Below the pieces are notes generated by a model. That model made no database searches. It was given only the letters and a program-made list of their open reading frames with translations, and was not told where the DNA came from. A stretch of DNA of 64,000 nt from Burkholderia sp. Bp9142 (GTDB lineage: Bacteria > Pseudomonadota > Gammaproteobacteria > Burkholderiales > Burkholderiaceae), in NCBI RefSeq assembly GCF_003853415.1, contig NZ_QTPP01000016.1, forward strand, positions 87,674 through 151,673, given 5' to 3'. This document shows, piece by piece, positions 45,702 through 55,265 of the stretch (positions within the stretch are counted from its first letter, which is position 1; every line of letters starts with the position of its first letter). Both the position numbers and the translations under genes were made by a program.

Positions 45702-46336
45702 CCCCGCCCCGCCAGACGCTGCAGTCCGAACAGGCGTCGCTGATCGAGCAGGTGCTGCGCATCGCCGAAGGACTCGGCGCGATGTTCGCGCCGTTCACCG
45801 AGGTCGTCGTGCACGACCTGCGCACGCCGGAGCACGCGATCCTCGCGATCCACAACAACCTGTCGGGCCGCGCGATCGGCGATCCGGCGACCGAACTCGG
45901 GCTCGCCCGCATCGAGGACGACGACTTCCCGCAGGTGCTCGCGAACTACGCGAACCGCTTCGCCGACGGCCGCACCGCGAAAAGCACGTCGATCGGCATC
46001 AAGGATTCGAGCGGCCGCTACGTGGCCGCGCTGTGCCTGAACGCGGACGTCACGCTGTTCCGCGGCTTCCAGGGGATGCTGAACCAGTTCTGCAGCACCG
46101 AGGGCGCGCCGGTCGCCGAAACGCTCGACCCGGCCGGCGCGGACGCGATCCGGCAGCGCATCGATGCATTCGCGACGCGCCTCGCGACCACGCCGCGCGA
46201 GCTGAAGACCGACCAGCGCCGCGAGCTGATGCAGATGCTGAAGGCGGACGGCTTCCTCGAGGTGCGCCGCGCGATGGAAATCGTGTCGCAGCACCTCGGC
46301 GTGTCGCGCGCGACCGTATACAACGATGCGAAATGA
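45698..46336 (+). CDS. YheO/DauR-type PAS-HTH transcriptional regulator
   Basis: A 212-residue regulator. The YheO-like PAS domain spans about 20-130 (FTEVVVHDLRTPEHAILAIHNNLSGRAIGDPATELGL, GRTAKSTSIGIKDSSGRYVAALCLN). The C-terminal HTH reads ELMQMLKADGFLEVRRAMEIVSQHLGVSRATVYNDAK. Family members control amino-acid catabolic operons such as D-arginine and hydroxyaspartate. Its ATG overlaps the YbaK stop. It precedes the ammonia-lyase by 70 bases and probably regulates it. Confidence 0.88.
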   Translation: MTPPRQTLQSEQASLIEQVLRIAEGLGAMFAPFTEVVVHDLRTPEHAILAIHNNLSGRAIGDPATELGLARIEDDDFPQVLANYANRFADGRTAKSTSIGIKDSSGRYVAALCLNADVTLFRGFQGMLNQFCSTEGAPVAETLDPAGADAIRQRIDAFATRLATTPRELKTDQRRELMQMLKADGFLEVRRAMEIVSQHLGVSRATVYNDAK

Positions 46337-46406
46337 TCCGTGAGGCGGACGCGCGCCGGCGGCGTGCCCTGCCGACCTGTTGACTGACTCTTCCGACGAG
46401 CGACTC

Positions 46407-47381
46407 ATGACCACTCCGACCCTCCCCACCTACGACGACGTCGCGGCCGCCGCGGCACGGCTCGAAGGCCACGCCCACCGCACGCCCGTGATGACGTCGC
46501 GGACGATCGACGAAGCGCTCGGCGCGCAGGTGTTCTTCAAGTGCGAGAACCTGCAGCGCATGGGCGCGTTCAAGTTCCGCGGCGCGTTCAACGCGCTGTC
46601 GCGCTTCGACGCGACGCAGCGCCGCAACGGCGTCGTCGCGTTCTCGTCCGGCAACCACGCGCAGGCGATCGCGCTGTCGGCGCGCATCCTCGGGATCCCG
46701 GCGACGATCGTGATGCCGCAGGACGCGCCGGCCGCGAAGATGGCCGCGACGCGCGGCTACGGCGGCAACGTCGTGACCTACGACCGCTATACCGAGGACC
46801 GCGAGCAGATCGGCCGCGAACTCGCGGAGAAGCACGGGCTCACGCTGGTTCCGCCGTACGACCATGCGGACGTGATCGCGGGCCAGGGCACGGCGGCGAA
46901 GGAGCTGTTCGACGAAGTCGGGCCGCTCGACGCCGTGTTCACGCCGCTCGGCGGCGGCGGCCTGCTGTCGGGCACGGCGCTCGCGACGCGCGCGCTGTCG
47001 CCGCACGCGAAGCTGTACGGCGTCGAGCCGGAAGCCGGCAACGACGGCCAGCAATCGTTCCGGTCCGGGTCGATCGTCCATATCGATACGCCGCGCACGA
47101 TCGCCGACGGCGCGCAGACGCAGCACCTCGGCAACCTGACCTTCCCGATCCTGCGGCGCGACGTCGACGACATCCTGACCGCGACCGACGCGGAACTGGT
47201 CGACTGCATGCGCTTCTTCGCGACCCGTATGAAGATTGTCGTCGAGCCGACCGGCTGCCTGTCGTTCGCGGCCGCGCGCCGGATGAAGGACGAACTGAAG
47301 GCCAAGCGCGTCGGCATCGTGATCAGCGGCGGCAACGTCGATCTCGAGCACTTCTGCGCGCTGGTGTCCGCCTCCGCATGA
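46407..47381 (+). CDS. PLP-dependent threo-3-hydroxyaspartate ammonia-lyase (serine/threonine dehydratase family)
   Basis: A 324-residue fold-type II enzyme. PLP-binding Lys56 lies in G-A-F-K-F-R-G-A. SSGNHAQAIALSARILGIPATIVMPQDAP and the phosphate loop PLGGGGLLSG are family landmarks. It would turn 3-hydroxyaspartate into oxaloacetate and ammonia, or act on Ser/Thr. The hydroxyaspartate assignment rests on the family length without an ACT domain and on the YheO-type regulator upstream. The C-terminus ISGGNVDLEHF is typical. Confidence 0.86.
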   Translation: MTTPTLPTYDDVAAAAARLEGHAHRTPVMTSRTIDEALGAQVFFKCENLQRMGAFKFRGAFNALSRFDATQRRNGVVAFSSGNHAQAIALSARILGIPATIVMPQDAPAAKMAATRGYGGNVVTYDRYTEDREQIGRELAEKHGLTLVPPYDHADVIAGQGTAAKELFDEVGPLDAVFTPLGGGGLLSGTALATRALSPHAKLYGVEPEAGNDGQQSFRSGSIVHIDTPRTIADGAQTQHLGNLTFPILRRDVDDILTATDAELVDCMRFFATRMKIVVEPTGCLSFAAARRMKDELKAKRVGIVISGGNVDLEHFCALVSASA

Positions 47382-47512
47382 GCGTCGCGGCGCGCGGGTG
47401 ACGATCATGAACATCCTGTCATCCACGCGCCGCCGCTCCTTCACGGCGCGTTAAGTTTCGCGCCCTAGACTGATTACGTTTCCCCGCAGTCAGTCGTGAA
47501 GAAGGAGTCACC

Positions 47513-47761
47513 ATGAACACGCACGCGATCGTCGCCGCCGCCCTCGCGGCAGCATCCCTCTCGGCGTTCGCTCAACCGGGCGTGACGTCATCCGGGTTTC
47601 CCGCCACGTCGCCGCACGACCCGGTCGCGCAGGCCGCCCGCCGTTCGCCCGCCGCACCGCCGCACGCCGGCTTCGTGCTCGCCAAGATCGATCAGAACAA
47701 TACGCCGCCCGATCGCGGCGGCGACCCGAGCGGCCGCACGCACCACGGCACGCATATGTAA
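47513..47761 (+). CDS. Small secreted protein of unknown function
   Basis: An 82-residue protein with a signal peptide (MNTHAIVAAALAAASLSAFA-Q) and a Pro/His/Gly-rich mature region ending TPPDRGGDPSGRTHHGTHM. The C-terminal His cluster could bind metal. AAGGAG lies 9 bases before the ATG. No family recognised; similar small exported proteins are common in Burkholderia. Confidence 0.65.
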   Translation: MNTHAIVAAALAAASLSAFAQPGVTSSGFPATSPHDPVAQAARRSPAAPPHAGFVLAKIDQNNTPPDRGGDPSGRTHHGTHM

Positions 47762-47807
47762 CGCCGCGTGAGCCGGCCGCGTCGGTCGACCGGCCCGCAT
47801 CACGGCA

Positions 47808-48632
47808 TCACGACGACGGCAGCGACGGATCGCGTGCGGCGAGGATGTCCGCGGTGCGCCGCTGCAGCGCGCCGTCGATCGTCTCCGGTTGCGGAATCAG
47901 CCAGTAGCGCCCGTCGCGAATGCCGTCGAACACCCGCGCGGCGAATGCGTCGGGCGTGAGCCCGTGCGCGTTCAGCATCGCGCGCATCGTCTCGACGAAG
48001 CCCTGCACCTCGGGCCGGTCGTGCGCGGCGCCGAACGGGTCGTTGAAGATGCCCGTCTGCACCGGGCCCGGCGCGAGCAGCGACACGCCGACCGGCGCGC
48101 CGAGCATCTTCAGCTCGCCGTACAGCGATTCGGTCAGCGCGACCACCGCGAATTTCGTCGCCGAGTAAGGCGACATCAACGGACTCGGCAGGAACCCGCC
48201 GACCGACGCCGTATTGACGATGCGCGCCGGCACGTTGCGTTCGAGCATCCGCGGCACGAAGCTGCGGATCCCGTTCATCACGCCGTGCACGTTGATCGCG
48301 AAACTGCGCTCGAACCGTTCCGGCGTGATTTCCCAGCTGAAGCCGGTCGCCATCACGCCCGCGTTGTTGAACAGCAGGTCGACGCCGCCGAAGCGCTGCC
48401 ACGCGGCGTCGGCCAGCGCGTCGACGGCGTCCGGGCGGCTGACGTCGGTCGGCACGCACAGCACGTCGGTGTCGAGCGTCGCGGCGAACGCGCCGAGCTT
48501 CGCCCCGTCGAGGTCGGCCAGCACGATGCGCATGCCGAGCGCGGCCGCGTGGCGTGCGAGCCCGCTGCCGATGCCGCTGGCCGCGCCGGTGATCACGGCG
48601 GTGCCGCCGTCGAAGCGAATCGAATTCGTCAT
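47808..48632 (-). CDS. SDR-family oxidoreductase
   Basis: A 274-residue SDR: TGAASGIGSG, FNNAGVMATG, catalytic Y-S-A-T-K within SPLMSPYSATKFAVVALTESLYGELKMLG. This matches a subgroup with a long C-terminal helix region rather than a V-D-G-G end. ATG 48632 is 1 base from the stop of the upstream SDR, so the two are in one operon that ends here. Confidence 0.87.
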   Translation of the reverse strand: MTNSIRFDGGTAVITGAASGIGSGLARHAAALGMRIVLADLDGAKLGAFAATLDTDVLCVPTDVSRPDAVDALADAAWQRFGGVDLLFNNAGVMATGFSWEITPERFERSFAINVHGVMNGIRSFVPRMLERNVPARIVNTASVGGFLPSPLMSPYSATKFAVVALTESLYGELKMLGAPVGVSLLAPGPVQTGIFNDPFGAAHDRPEVQGFVETMRAMLNAHGLTPDAFAARVFDGIRDGRYWLIPQPETIDGALQRRTADILAARDPSLPSS

Positions 48633-48633
48633 G

Positions 48634-49512
48634 TCAGTGTCCTGTCGGGTCGACGCGGGGATGCGCATACGCGGGAATCACGGGCGGCGGCAACGGCGTG
48701 CGGCCGTCGAGCGAGCGCACCGCGAGCCCCTGCGACAGCGGGAAATGCAGGCTGTGCGTGACGAGGCCCGTGCGCTCGCGCGCCGGCAGGCTGCACAGTG
48801 CGAGCGCGGTTTCCGCGAGATACGCGACATCCTCGGTCGGATAGCCTTCCGGGATATAACGTGCCGCGCCCGGCGTGCGGATCGCGGTGCTCGGCGCGAC
48901 CAGGTTCACGGCGATGCCGTCGGCTTCGAGCTCGGCCGCGAGCCCTTGCGTAAAGCGCGACAGCGCGGCCTTGGCCGCCGCATAGACGGTCGCGCCGCCG
49001 GCGCGCGAGAAATCGTCGAACGGCCGCAGCGGCGCGAGCGCGGTGACCGAGCCGACGTTCACGATCCAGCCGGCGCCGCGCGCGCGCATCAGCGGAATCG
49101 CGGCCTGGCTCAGCGCGAACGGGATGCGCAGATAGTGCTCGATCGTCGTGTCGAACATCGCCATCGGCATCGCGTCGACACATGCGTAGTCGGCCACGCC
49201 CGCATTGTTCACGAGGATGTCGAGGCCGCCGGCCGCCTGGGCCGCGCGCGCGACGAGCGCATCGCGCTCGGCCGGGTTCGACAGGTCGGCCGCGAGCGCG
49301 ATCGCTCGGCCGCCGGCCTGTTCGATCAGCGCGACCGTGTCGGCAAGCGTGCCGGCGGTCGTCGCCGATTGCGTGAGGCTGCGCGCCGTCACGACGACGG
49401 TCGCGCCTTCGGACGCGAGGCGCTGCGCGATCGCGCGGCCGATGCCGCGGCTCGCGCCGGTCACGAGCGCGCATTTGCCGGCCAGGATCCGGGTTCGGGT
49501 GTCGGTCATCAT
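48634..49512 (-). CDS. SDR-family oxidoreductase
   Basis: A 292-residue SDR: TGASRGIGRAIAQRLASEGATVVVTARS, VNNAGVADY, V-Y-A-A-A-K catalytic pair, VAPSTAIRTPG. A C-terminal extension of about 50 residues follows GLVTHSLHF. It lies between the quinone oxidoreductase and another SDR on the minus strand. Confidence 0.87.
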   Translation of the reverse strand: MMTDTRTRILAGKCALVTGASRGIGRAIAQRLASEGATVVVTARSLTQSATTAGTLADTVALIEQAGGRAIALAADLSNPAERDALVARAAQAAGGLDILVNNAGVADYACVDAMPMAMFDTTIEHYLRIPFALSQAAIPLMRARGAGWIVNVGSVTALAPLRPFDDFSRAGGATVYAAAKAALSRFTQGLAAELEADGIAVNLVAPSTAIRTPGAARYIPEGYPTEDVAYLAETALALCSLPARERTGLVTHSLHFPLSQGLAVRSLDGRTPLPPPVIPAYAHPRVDPTGH

Positions 49513-49541
49513 GTCTCCATTGATATTTGAGTTCGGGCCGT

Positions 49542-50534
49542 TCAGCCCGCGATATCCGCAACGTGCAGCACGAGCTTGGTTTTCGCCTCGCCCGTTTGAA
49601 CGAGATCGAGCGCCCGGGCGGCCTGTTCGAGCGCAAAAATGTCGAAGCGCGGCACGCGCAACGCACGCCGTCCGAGCCGTTCGGCGATCGATGCGAGCAT
49701 GTTGCCGCTCGGCATCCGGCTGTACGTCATCGCGGTGCGCACGCCTCGCCGCGCGGCTTCGCCGGCCGTCGCGGCAAGCCGCTCCGCATCGCCGGCCACG
49801 AGCGTCATGATGTTGACGAGCGTGCCGCCCGGCGCGAGCAGGTCGAGCGGGTTGGGCAGCGTTTCACCGCCGACCGCATCGAGCACGAGGTCGACACCGC
49901 CCGGCGCCCATGCGCGCACCGCTGCGGCGATGTCCTGCGCGCGATAGTCGATGCTGGCGTCCGCACCCAACGATTCGACCGTGTCGCGGTTGCGCGCCGA
50001 ACACGTCGCCGCGACGCGCGCGCCGGCCTGTGCGGCAAGCTGGATCGCGAACGTGCCGACCGCGCCCGCGCCGCCGTGCACGAGCACGGTCTGCCCCGCA
50101 CGCAGCCCGCCGTCGTCGAACAGGCCGGCCCACGCGGCCAGCGCGGGCGTCGGCGTGGCGGCCGCCTCCGCGAAGCTCACCGCATCGGGCAAGCGCACGA
50201 CCGAGTCGTGACGCACCGCGACGAATTCCGCATACGCGCCCCAGCGCCCCGCGCCGACGTCGGTCTGCGCGAACACGCGCATGCCGGGCGCGAAACCTTC
50301 GACGCCGTCGCCGACCGCTTCGACGACGCCCGCCGCATCGAAACCGATCACGAACGGAAACGTGTACTGCATGAACGCGCCGAGGTAGCCTTCGCGGCAT
50401 TTCCAGTCGGCGGGATTGACACCCGCGCAGGCGACGCGGATCAGCACGTCGCCGGGGCCCGGCTTCGGTGCGGGAACGTCGGCCAGTCGCAGCGCGTCGG
50501 AATGACCGACGCGGTCGATCAGCAAGGCTCGCAT
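49542..50534 (-). CDS. NADPH:quinone-type (zinc-independent MDR) oxidoreductase
   Basis: A 330-residue medium-chain reductase without zinc ligands: CAGVNPADWKCREGYLG, FPFVIGFDAAGVVEAVG, VLVHGGAGAVGTFAIQLAAQAGARVAATCS, which is the NADPH-binding A-x-x-G-x-x-G region. Family members reduce quinones or enones. It fits reduction of an unsaturated ketone intermediate in this cluster. Third in the minus-strand unit. Confidence 0.9.
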   Translation of the reverse strand: MRALLIDRVGHSDALRLADVPAPKPGPGDVLIRVACAGVNPADWKCREGYLGAFMQYTFPFVIGFDAAGVVEAVGDGVEGFAPGMRVFAQTDVGAGRWGAYAEFVAVRHDSVVRLPDAVSFAEAAATPTPALAAWAGLFDDGGLRAGQTVLVHGGAGAVGTFAIQLAAQAGARVAATCSARNRDTVESLGADASIDYRAQDIAAAVRAWAPGGVDLVLDAVGGETLPNPLDLLAPGGTLVNIMTLVAGDAERLAATAGEAARRGVRTAMTYSRMPSGNMLASIAERLGRRALRVPRFDIFALEQAARALDLVQTGEAKTKLVLHVADIAG

Positions 50535-50590
50535 GGTGGTGTCTCCAGGGTTGTCGTTTGCATTGCGGCGGGTCGCATGCGCGCCGCGCG

Positions 50591-51223
50591 TCACGCCGCC
50601 GTGTCGGCCAGCAGGCTCGACGCGAGCGGACAGAACGCGTGCGAGATCGCATCGACCGTCCAGTCGGGGCTTTCGGCGTCGAAGCGGCGGTCGACCCAGC
50701 CCCAGTGATACGGATGCAGCAGGTATTCGCCGAGCAGATCGTCGACGCGCGCGAATTCCTGCTGCCACGCGTGGGTCCACGCGCCCGGCGTCACGATCCG
50801 GCTCAGGCGCCAGTTGCGGATGCCGGGCATGAACGCGGGCATGCGCAGCAGTTCGCGCTCGAGGTCACGCACCTGTGCTTCGGCAGCCTCTGGCCGCACG
50901 CGCAGCATCAGCGTGCGCCATATACCGTCGCGCAGCGCCGGTTCGCGCAAGCCGCCGCCGATCGCGCGGCACGCGGCACCGTCGATCCGCACGACGCCCG
51001 GCACGCGGGCCAGCGCGGTGAAGTCCGTCGCCTGGTCGGTCGCCCGTTCGTCGCGCAGCACGTCGAGCGTGTAATCGCCCGCTCCCCAGCAGCCGTCGAG
51101 ATTGCGCGCGAGCGCCACGCGGGTCGCGCCGGGCAGCGCATGCGCGGCGGCGCGCAATGCGCATTCGCATGCGCCGGCATCGTCGGTCGCCGACACGCAT
51201 ACCTGGGCCGTGTCATGCCGCAT
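50591..51223 (-). CDS. Dabb-domain-like (A/B barrel) protein
   Basis: A 210-residue protein. The C-terminal half has WQQEFARVDDLLGEYLLHPYHWGWVDRRF, matching the stress-responsive A/B-barrel (Dabb) pattern with Y..HP.HW, and a matching MPGIRNWRLSRI. The N-terminal half looks like a diverged second barrel. Related ferredoxin-fold proteins act as cyclases and decarboxylases. Its start overlaps the upstream gene by 11 bases. Confidence 0.75.
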   Translation of the reverse strand: MRHDTAQVCVSATDDAGACECALRAAAHALPGATRVALARNLDGCWGAGDYTLDVLRDERATDQATDFTALARVPGVVRIDGAACRAIGGGLREPALRDGIWRTLMLRVRPEAAEAQVRDLERELLRMPAFMPGIRNWRLSRIVTPGAWTHAWQQEFARVDDLLGEYLLHPYHWGWVDRRFDAESPDWTVDAISHAFCPLASSLLADTAA

Positions 51224-51557
51224 GGTCGACCTCCGCCAGCGCGGGCAGCGGCGCATCGGCATCCGTCATCACATGCCGGCGGCGTGCGTCGCACTGCGCG
51301 TCGACGGCCATCCAGAACGCGACCACGTCGCCATCGGTCCGCGCGCGCATCCGGTAGTACGACGGCGCGTCGGCGACCTGCCACGCCAGCCACAGCGTGC
51401 ACGGTTGCCCCGGCACCGCGACGGGCGGCGACACCCAGCGGCCGACCGCCGTCAGTCCGCGCGCCGCGTGGCCCGGCACATAGCGGTCGCGCAGCAGCGC
51501 CAGCACGTCGGGAATGCGCTCGGGCGCGAGGATGATTTCGTCTACGATCTGGATCAT
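51213..51557 (-). CDS. Conserved hypothetical protein, small ferredoxin-fold-like
   Basis: A 114-residue protein, MIQIVDEIILAPERIPDVLALLRDRYVPGHAARGLTAVGRW. The pattern (I-V-D-E, then helix and Y-V-P-G...G-L) suggests a single NIPSNAP/monooxygenase-like A/B domain, but the match is weak. It overlaps the Dabb gene and is first in the minus-strand unit that ends at 47808. It is divergent from the AraC-type regulator. Confidence 0.7.
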   Translation of the reverse strand: MIQIVDEIILAPERIPDVLALLRDRYVPGHAARGLTAVGRWVSPPVAVPGQPCTLWLAWQVADAPSYYRMRARTDGDVVAFWMAVDAQCDARRRHVMTDADAPLPALAEVDHAA

Positions 51558-51726
51558 TCGCGGGTCGTCTCGGATGGTTCGCGGCGGGAAGTGAAACCGG
51601 CCGCCTACGCCGTTCCGGCGAGGCCGGAAGCAGCCGGCGTGGATAGCATTCTTGCGTGGCGACGGTCGGCGAACCCCTACAGGCCCGCTCACCAGCCCCT
51701 GTCGCAACGCTCGGATCGGGAGACAT

Positions 51727-52785
51727 ATGAAACAGCGCGCATTACCGACACGCGGCCGCGTGCTGCCGGGCCTCGGCGCCCGCCTGCTCGACGAACTGAC
51801 GCGCAGCGGCGCGCCGCCGGCGGCACCGCGCGCGACGCCGGACGCAACGACCGCAACGGCAGCGACGGCAGCGACGACGCCCGGCGGCTTCGTCGCGCTG
51901 TATCGCGACGCGATCGAGCGGCTGGAAGCGCAGATCGCGCGCGGCGACGGCCATCCGCCGATGCGCAAGCAGGAAGTCGACCTGATGTGCCGCTGCCTGC
52001 TCAGTTGCGCGACGCTCGCCGACGCGATCCGCTGCGCGGCCGAGTTCTGCGAGATGCTGACGCCGCGCGCCGGCAGGCTGTCGCTCGCGGTACGCGACGC
52101 TCGCGCGACGTTCCGGATGGATTCGCTGCGCCGCACGCGCAGCCCGGCCGCATGCCTCGTCGACCTGACGGGGCTGTTCTGCTACCTGCAGCTGTTCGGC
52201 TGGCTGATCGGGCAGCCGCTGCGGCCGGACGAAGTCTGGCTCGCCCATCCGCGCCGCGACGACGCGATACCGCTGCTCGGCCTGTTCAACGCGCCGGTCG
52301 ACGTCGGCCGCAAAACCTACGGCTTCGCGTTCGACGCGACGCGGCTCGATGCCCGCGTGATCCGCCAGCCGGGCGAGCTCGCCGCGTTCCTCGTCGATTT
52401 TCCGTTTCGCCTGATCGATGCGGCGCCGGCCGTCGTGTCATGGGCGCAGCAGGTGCGCGGCTTTCTCGATGCGGCGCTCGCACGCGAGCAGGCGCTGCCC
52501 GCGCTTGCCGAGGTGGCGACATGGCTCGGCGTCAGCGAAGCGACGTTGCGGCGGCGGCTGACGGCCGAAGGCAGCGGCTATCACGTGTTGCGCGAGCGGT
52601 GCCTTGCCGACGTCGCGCGGCGCTGCCTGCGCGAGTCGGACTGGCCGGTCGCACGGATCGCCGCGCATCTCGGGTTCGGCGGCGAGGAAGCGTTTCGGCG
52701 GGCGTTCGTGCGATGGACGGGCATCGCGCCAAGCCGGTTCCGGCACGATTGCGGCGTCGCCGAGATCCCGTTTCATCAGACATGA
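51727..52785 (+). CDS. AraC-family transcriptional regulator
   Basis: A 352-residue regulator of the OruR/ArgR_Arabinose-binding-like (AraC with N-terminal ligand domain) group. The C-terminal double HTH reads LPALAEVATWLGVSEATLRRRLTAEGSGYHVLRER and WPVARIAAHLGFGGEEAFRRAFVRWTGIAPSRFR, the full AraC signature. It is divergent from the five-gene unit 51557-47808, so it very likely controls it, and possibly the other catabolic units. Substrate or inducer unknown. Confidence 0.9.
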   Translation: MKQRALPTRGRVLPGLGARLLDELTRSGAPPAAPRATPDATTATAATAATTPGGFVALYRDAIERLEAQIARGDGHPPMRKQEVDLMCRCLLSCATLADAIRCAAEFCEMLTPRAGRLSLAVRDARATFRMDSLRRTRSPAACLVDLTGLFCYLQLFGWLIGQPLRPDEVWLAHPRRDDAIPLLGLFNAPVDVGRKTYGFAFDATRLDARVIRQPGELAAFLVDFPFRLIDAAPAVVSWAQQVRGFLDAALAREQALPALAEVATWLGVSEATLRRRLTAEGSGYHVLRERCLADVARRCLRESDWPVARIAAHLGFGGEEAFRRAFVRWTGIAPSRFRHDCGVAEIPFHQT

Positions 52786-52909
52786 AACGCGGTTCGGGCG
52801 CCTCGAAAAGAAAGGCTTGGGAAAGTATTCACCGGACAATGACGTTTTTCCGCATCCCTGCGCACCCCGGTAATTGACGCGCCTGAGTGCTCGCCATTAC
52901 GCTTGCGCG

Positions 52910-53076
52910 CTGATGGTTCCCGGGAACGGGATCAAAAGGGAACGCAGGAGAGGCAGTGCCTCGAATCTGCGGCTGCCCCCGCAACTGTAAGCGGCGAATC
53001 CGCGCCACCGCGCGCCACTGGGAAACCGGGAAGGCCGGCGCGAATGACGACCCGCGAGCCAGGAGACCTGCCATCG
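52910..53076 (+). promoter_or_regulatory. Cobalamin riboswitch
   Basis: Canonical class elements in order: GGTTCCC and GGGAA near the start, GCTGCCCCCGCAACTGTAAG at 52972-52991, GCCACTGGG-AAACCGGGAAGGC at 53014, and the B12 box AGCCAGGAGACCTGCC at 53057-53072. It stands upstream of a BtuB-type receptor and should turn it off when adenosylcobalamin is abundant. The expression platform lies between about 53077 and the gene start. Confidence 0.96.
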
Positions 53077-53279
53077 ACCCGAGGTCCAAGCAGCCGCACC
53101 GGGCGGGGTGTCCCGATGCGCCAGCACCGCCTTTGGCGGTCGCCCCGTTGCATGGACGGCCCGACCTCAGGACCCTTCAGATGTCCATCATTTCCGTATC
53201 CGCTTCCACGCCGGAAGCGTCGCGCCGCTGCGTCGCCGGCATGCGCGGCGCGTCCGCGCGCGATCACGCCCGCTGCCGC

Positions 53280-55208
53280 ATGAAACTTCGCCACCTTCTC
53301 GCCACGTCCGCCGCCACGGCGCTGCTCTCCCCGATCGCCCATGCCGCCGGCGACACGGTGCTCGCGCAGCCGCCGCAGCCCGCGGACGGCACCGCCCTGC
53401 CGACGATCACCGTGACCGACACGCGGCACCTGCCCGAATCGTTCGACCAGCGCTACGCGTCGACGCAGGTGCTCACGCGCGCCGATCTCGACCGGCTGTC
53501 GCCGAGCGACCCGAGCATCACGCAGGCGCTCGCGACGCTGCCGGGCGTCACCGTCTCGCAGAACGGCGGCCCCGGCTCGTCCGCATCGGTCAGCATCCGC
53601 GGCTCGTCGGCCAGCCAGGTCGCGGTGTTCATCGACGGCATCCGGATCGGCTCGCCGACCACCGGCATCGCGCCGTGGGCCGACCTGCCGACCGAAGCAT
53701 TCGAGCGCGTCGAAGTGATCTCGGGGCCGGCTGCCGCGTCATTCGGCGCGAACGCGATGGGCGGCGTCGTGCAGTTGTTCACGCGCCGCGCCGCCGGCCA
53801 GCCGAACCAGACGACCGTGTCGTTCGGCGGCGGCTCGAACAAGACCTTCGACACGCAGCTGCGCACGTCGGGCACCGTGCCGTCGACCGGGCCGCTCGCC
53901 GCGCTCGGCGGTCTCACCTATTCGCTCGGCCTGCACGCGTACAACACGGCCGGCATCGACGCGACGCGGCCCGTGTTGCCGTACCACGAGGACGGCCGCA
54001 ATCCGTATCACGCGCAGGACCTCGATGCACGCCTCGGCTATGCGCGCGACAACTGGTCGATCTCGACGTTCGTGCTGTACCACCGCTCCGACCTGTCCTA
54101 CGACAACGCCGGCTTTGCGAACCGCGAGCTCGATCATCAGCTGACGACCGGCGTCGCGTTCCATCTCGACATCACGCCCGACACGCAGTTCGACCAGTCG
54201 GTCGGTTATGCGAACGACCGCCAGTTCCTGTACGCGAGCGACCCGGCCATCCCGACCGACCAGATCAACTCGCAGCGCATCAGCGCGTCGACGTCGCTGA
54301 CGCATCAGGCGCACGGCTTCCACCTGTTCGGCGTGCCGCTGTCGGGCGAGACGAAGATCGCGTACGACTTCACGCGCGAACAGGCGTTCCTGCCGCTCGA
54401 CGTGCCGGACGGCGTGCCGACGCGCAACGATTCCGCGTTCTCGCTACATCAGTCGGCCACGCTCGGCAACGTGACGATGTTCGTCGCGGGCCGTCACGAG
54501 ATCATCGCGGGGAAAGCCGTGAACACCGGCAACGCCGCGCTGTCGTGGGCAATCACGCCGGTGTATACGGCGCGCGTGTCGTACGGCAATGCGTTCCGCC
54601 TGCCGACGTTCAACGACCTGTACTACCCCGGTTACGGCAATCCGGACCTGAGCCCGGAGCGCAGCGATTCGGTCGAGGCCGCGCTCGACGCGAACACGGC
54701 GTACGGCACGTTCAGCGCCGCGATCTACGACACCCGCGTCAGCAACCTGATCGCGTACAACCCCGCGACGTTCTCGCCGATGAACATCGGCCGCGCGCAT
54801 ATCCGCGGCATCGACCTGTCGTACAAGGGCACGATCGGCCGCTCGACGCCGGTGAGCATCGCGGTCGGCATCCTGAATCCGCAGGACGAGACCAACGACA
54901 GCTGGCTCAACCGCCGGCCGCGCCAGACCGTCAGCGTGAACGTCGACCACACGTGGGACGAACTGCACCTGCACGCGCTGAGCACGGGTGCAACGGTGAG
55001 CTATGGCGGCACGACGTTCGACGACCCGGCCAACACGACATATCTGCCGTCGACCCTGACCGTGAACCTGCGCGCGTCGTACAGGATCAATGCGCACCTG
55101 ACGGTGTCGGCGTCGCTGTCGAACCTGTTCGACCGTCAGACCATGACCGCATACGGCTACAACACGCTCGGCCGCACCGCGTTCGGCAAGGTCAGCTATA
55201 CGTTCTGA
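53280..55208 (+). CDS. btuB: BtuB-type TonB-dependent cobalamin receptor
   Basis: A 642-residue outer-membrane receptor. A signal peptide (MKLRHLLATSAATALLSPIAHA) precedes a plug with LPTITVTDTR (TonB-box region), LATLPGVTVSQNGGPG, SVSIRGSSASQVAVFIDGIRIGSPTTG, VEVISGPAAASFGANAMGG. The C-terminus is aromatic (KVSYTF). Assignment as BtuB follows from plug motifs plus the riboswitch. ATG 53181 with AGGA upstream would add 33 residues; the clean signal peptide favours 53280. Confidence 0.9.
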   Translation: MKLRHLLATSAATALLSPIAHAAGDTVLAQPPQPADGTALPTITVTDTRHLPESFDQRYASTQVLTRADLDRLSPSDPSITQALATLPGVTVSQNGGPGSSASVSIRGSSASQVAVFIDGIRIGSPTTGIAPWADLPTEAFERVEVISGPAAASFGANAMGGVVQLFTRRAAGQPNQTTVSFGGGSNKTFDTQLRTSGTVPSTGPLAALGGLTYSLGLHAYNTAGIDATRPVLPYHEDGRNPYHAQDLDARLGYARDNWSISTFVLYHRSDLSYDNAGFANRELDHQLTTGVAFHLDITPDTQFDQSVGYANDRQFLYASDPAIPTDQINSQRISASTSLTHQAHGFHLFGVPLSGETKIAYDFTREQAFLPLDVPDGVPTRNDSAFSLHQSATLGNVTMFVAGRHEIIAGKAVNTGNAALSWAITPVYTARVSYGNAFRLPTFNDLYYPGYGNPDLSPERSDSVEAALDANTAYGTFSAAIYDTRVSNLIAYNPATFSPMNIGRAHIRGIDLSYKGTIGRSTPVSIAVGILNPQDETNDSWLNRRPRQTVSVNVDHTWDELHLHALSTGATVSYGGTTFDDPANTTYLPSTLTVNLRASYRINAHLTVSASLSNLFDRQTMTAYGYNTLGRTAFGKVSYTF

Positions 55209-55265
55209 CCAGGACGGTCGGTGCATCGGCGCCCGCGGTCGCGGGTGTCGATGTCGCGGCTCGCG

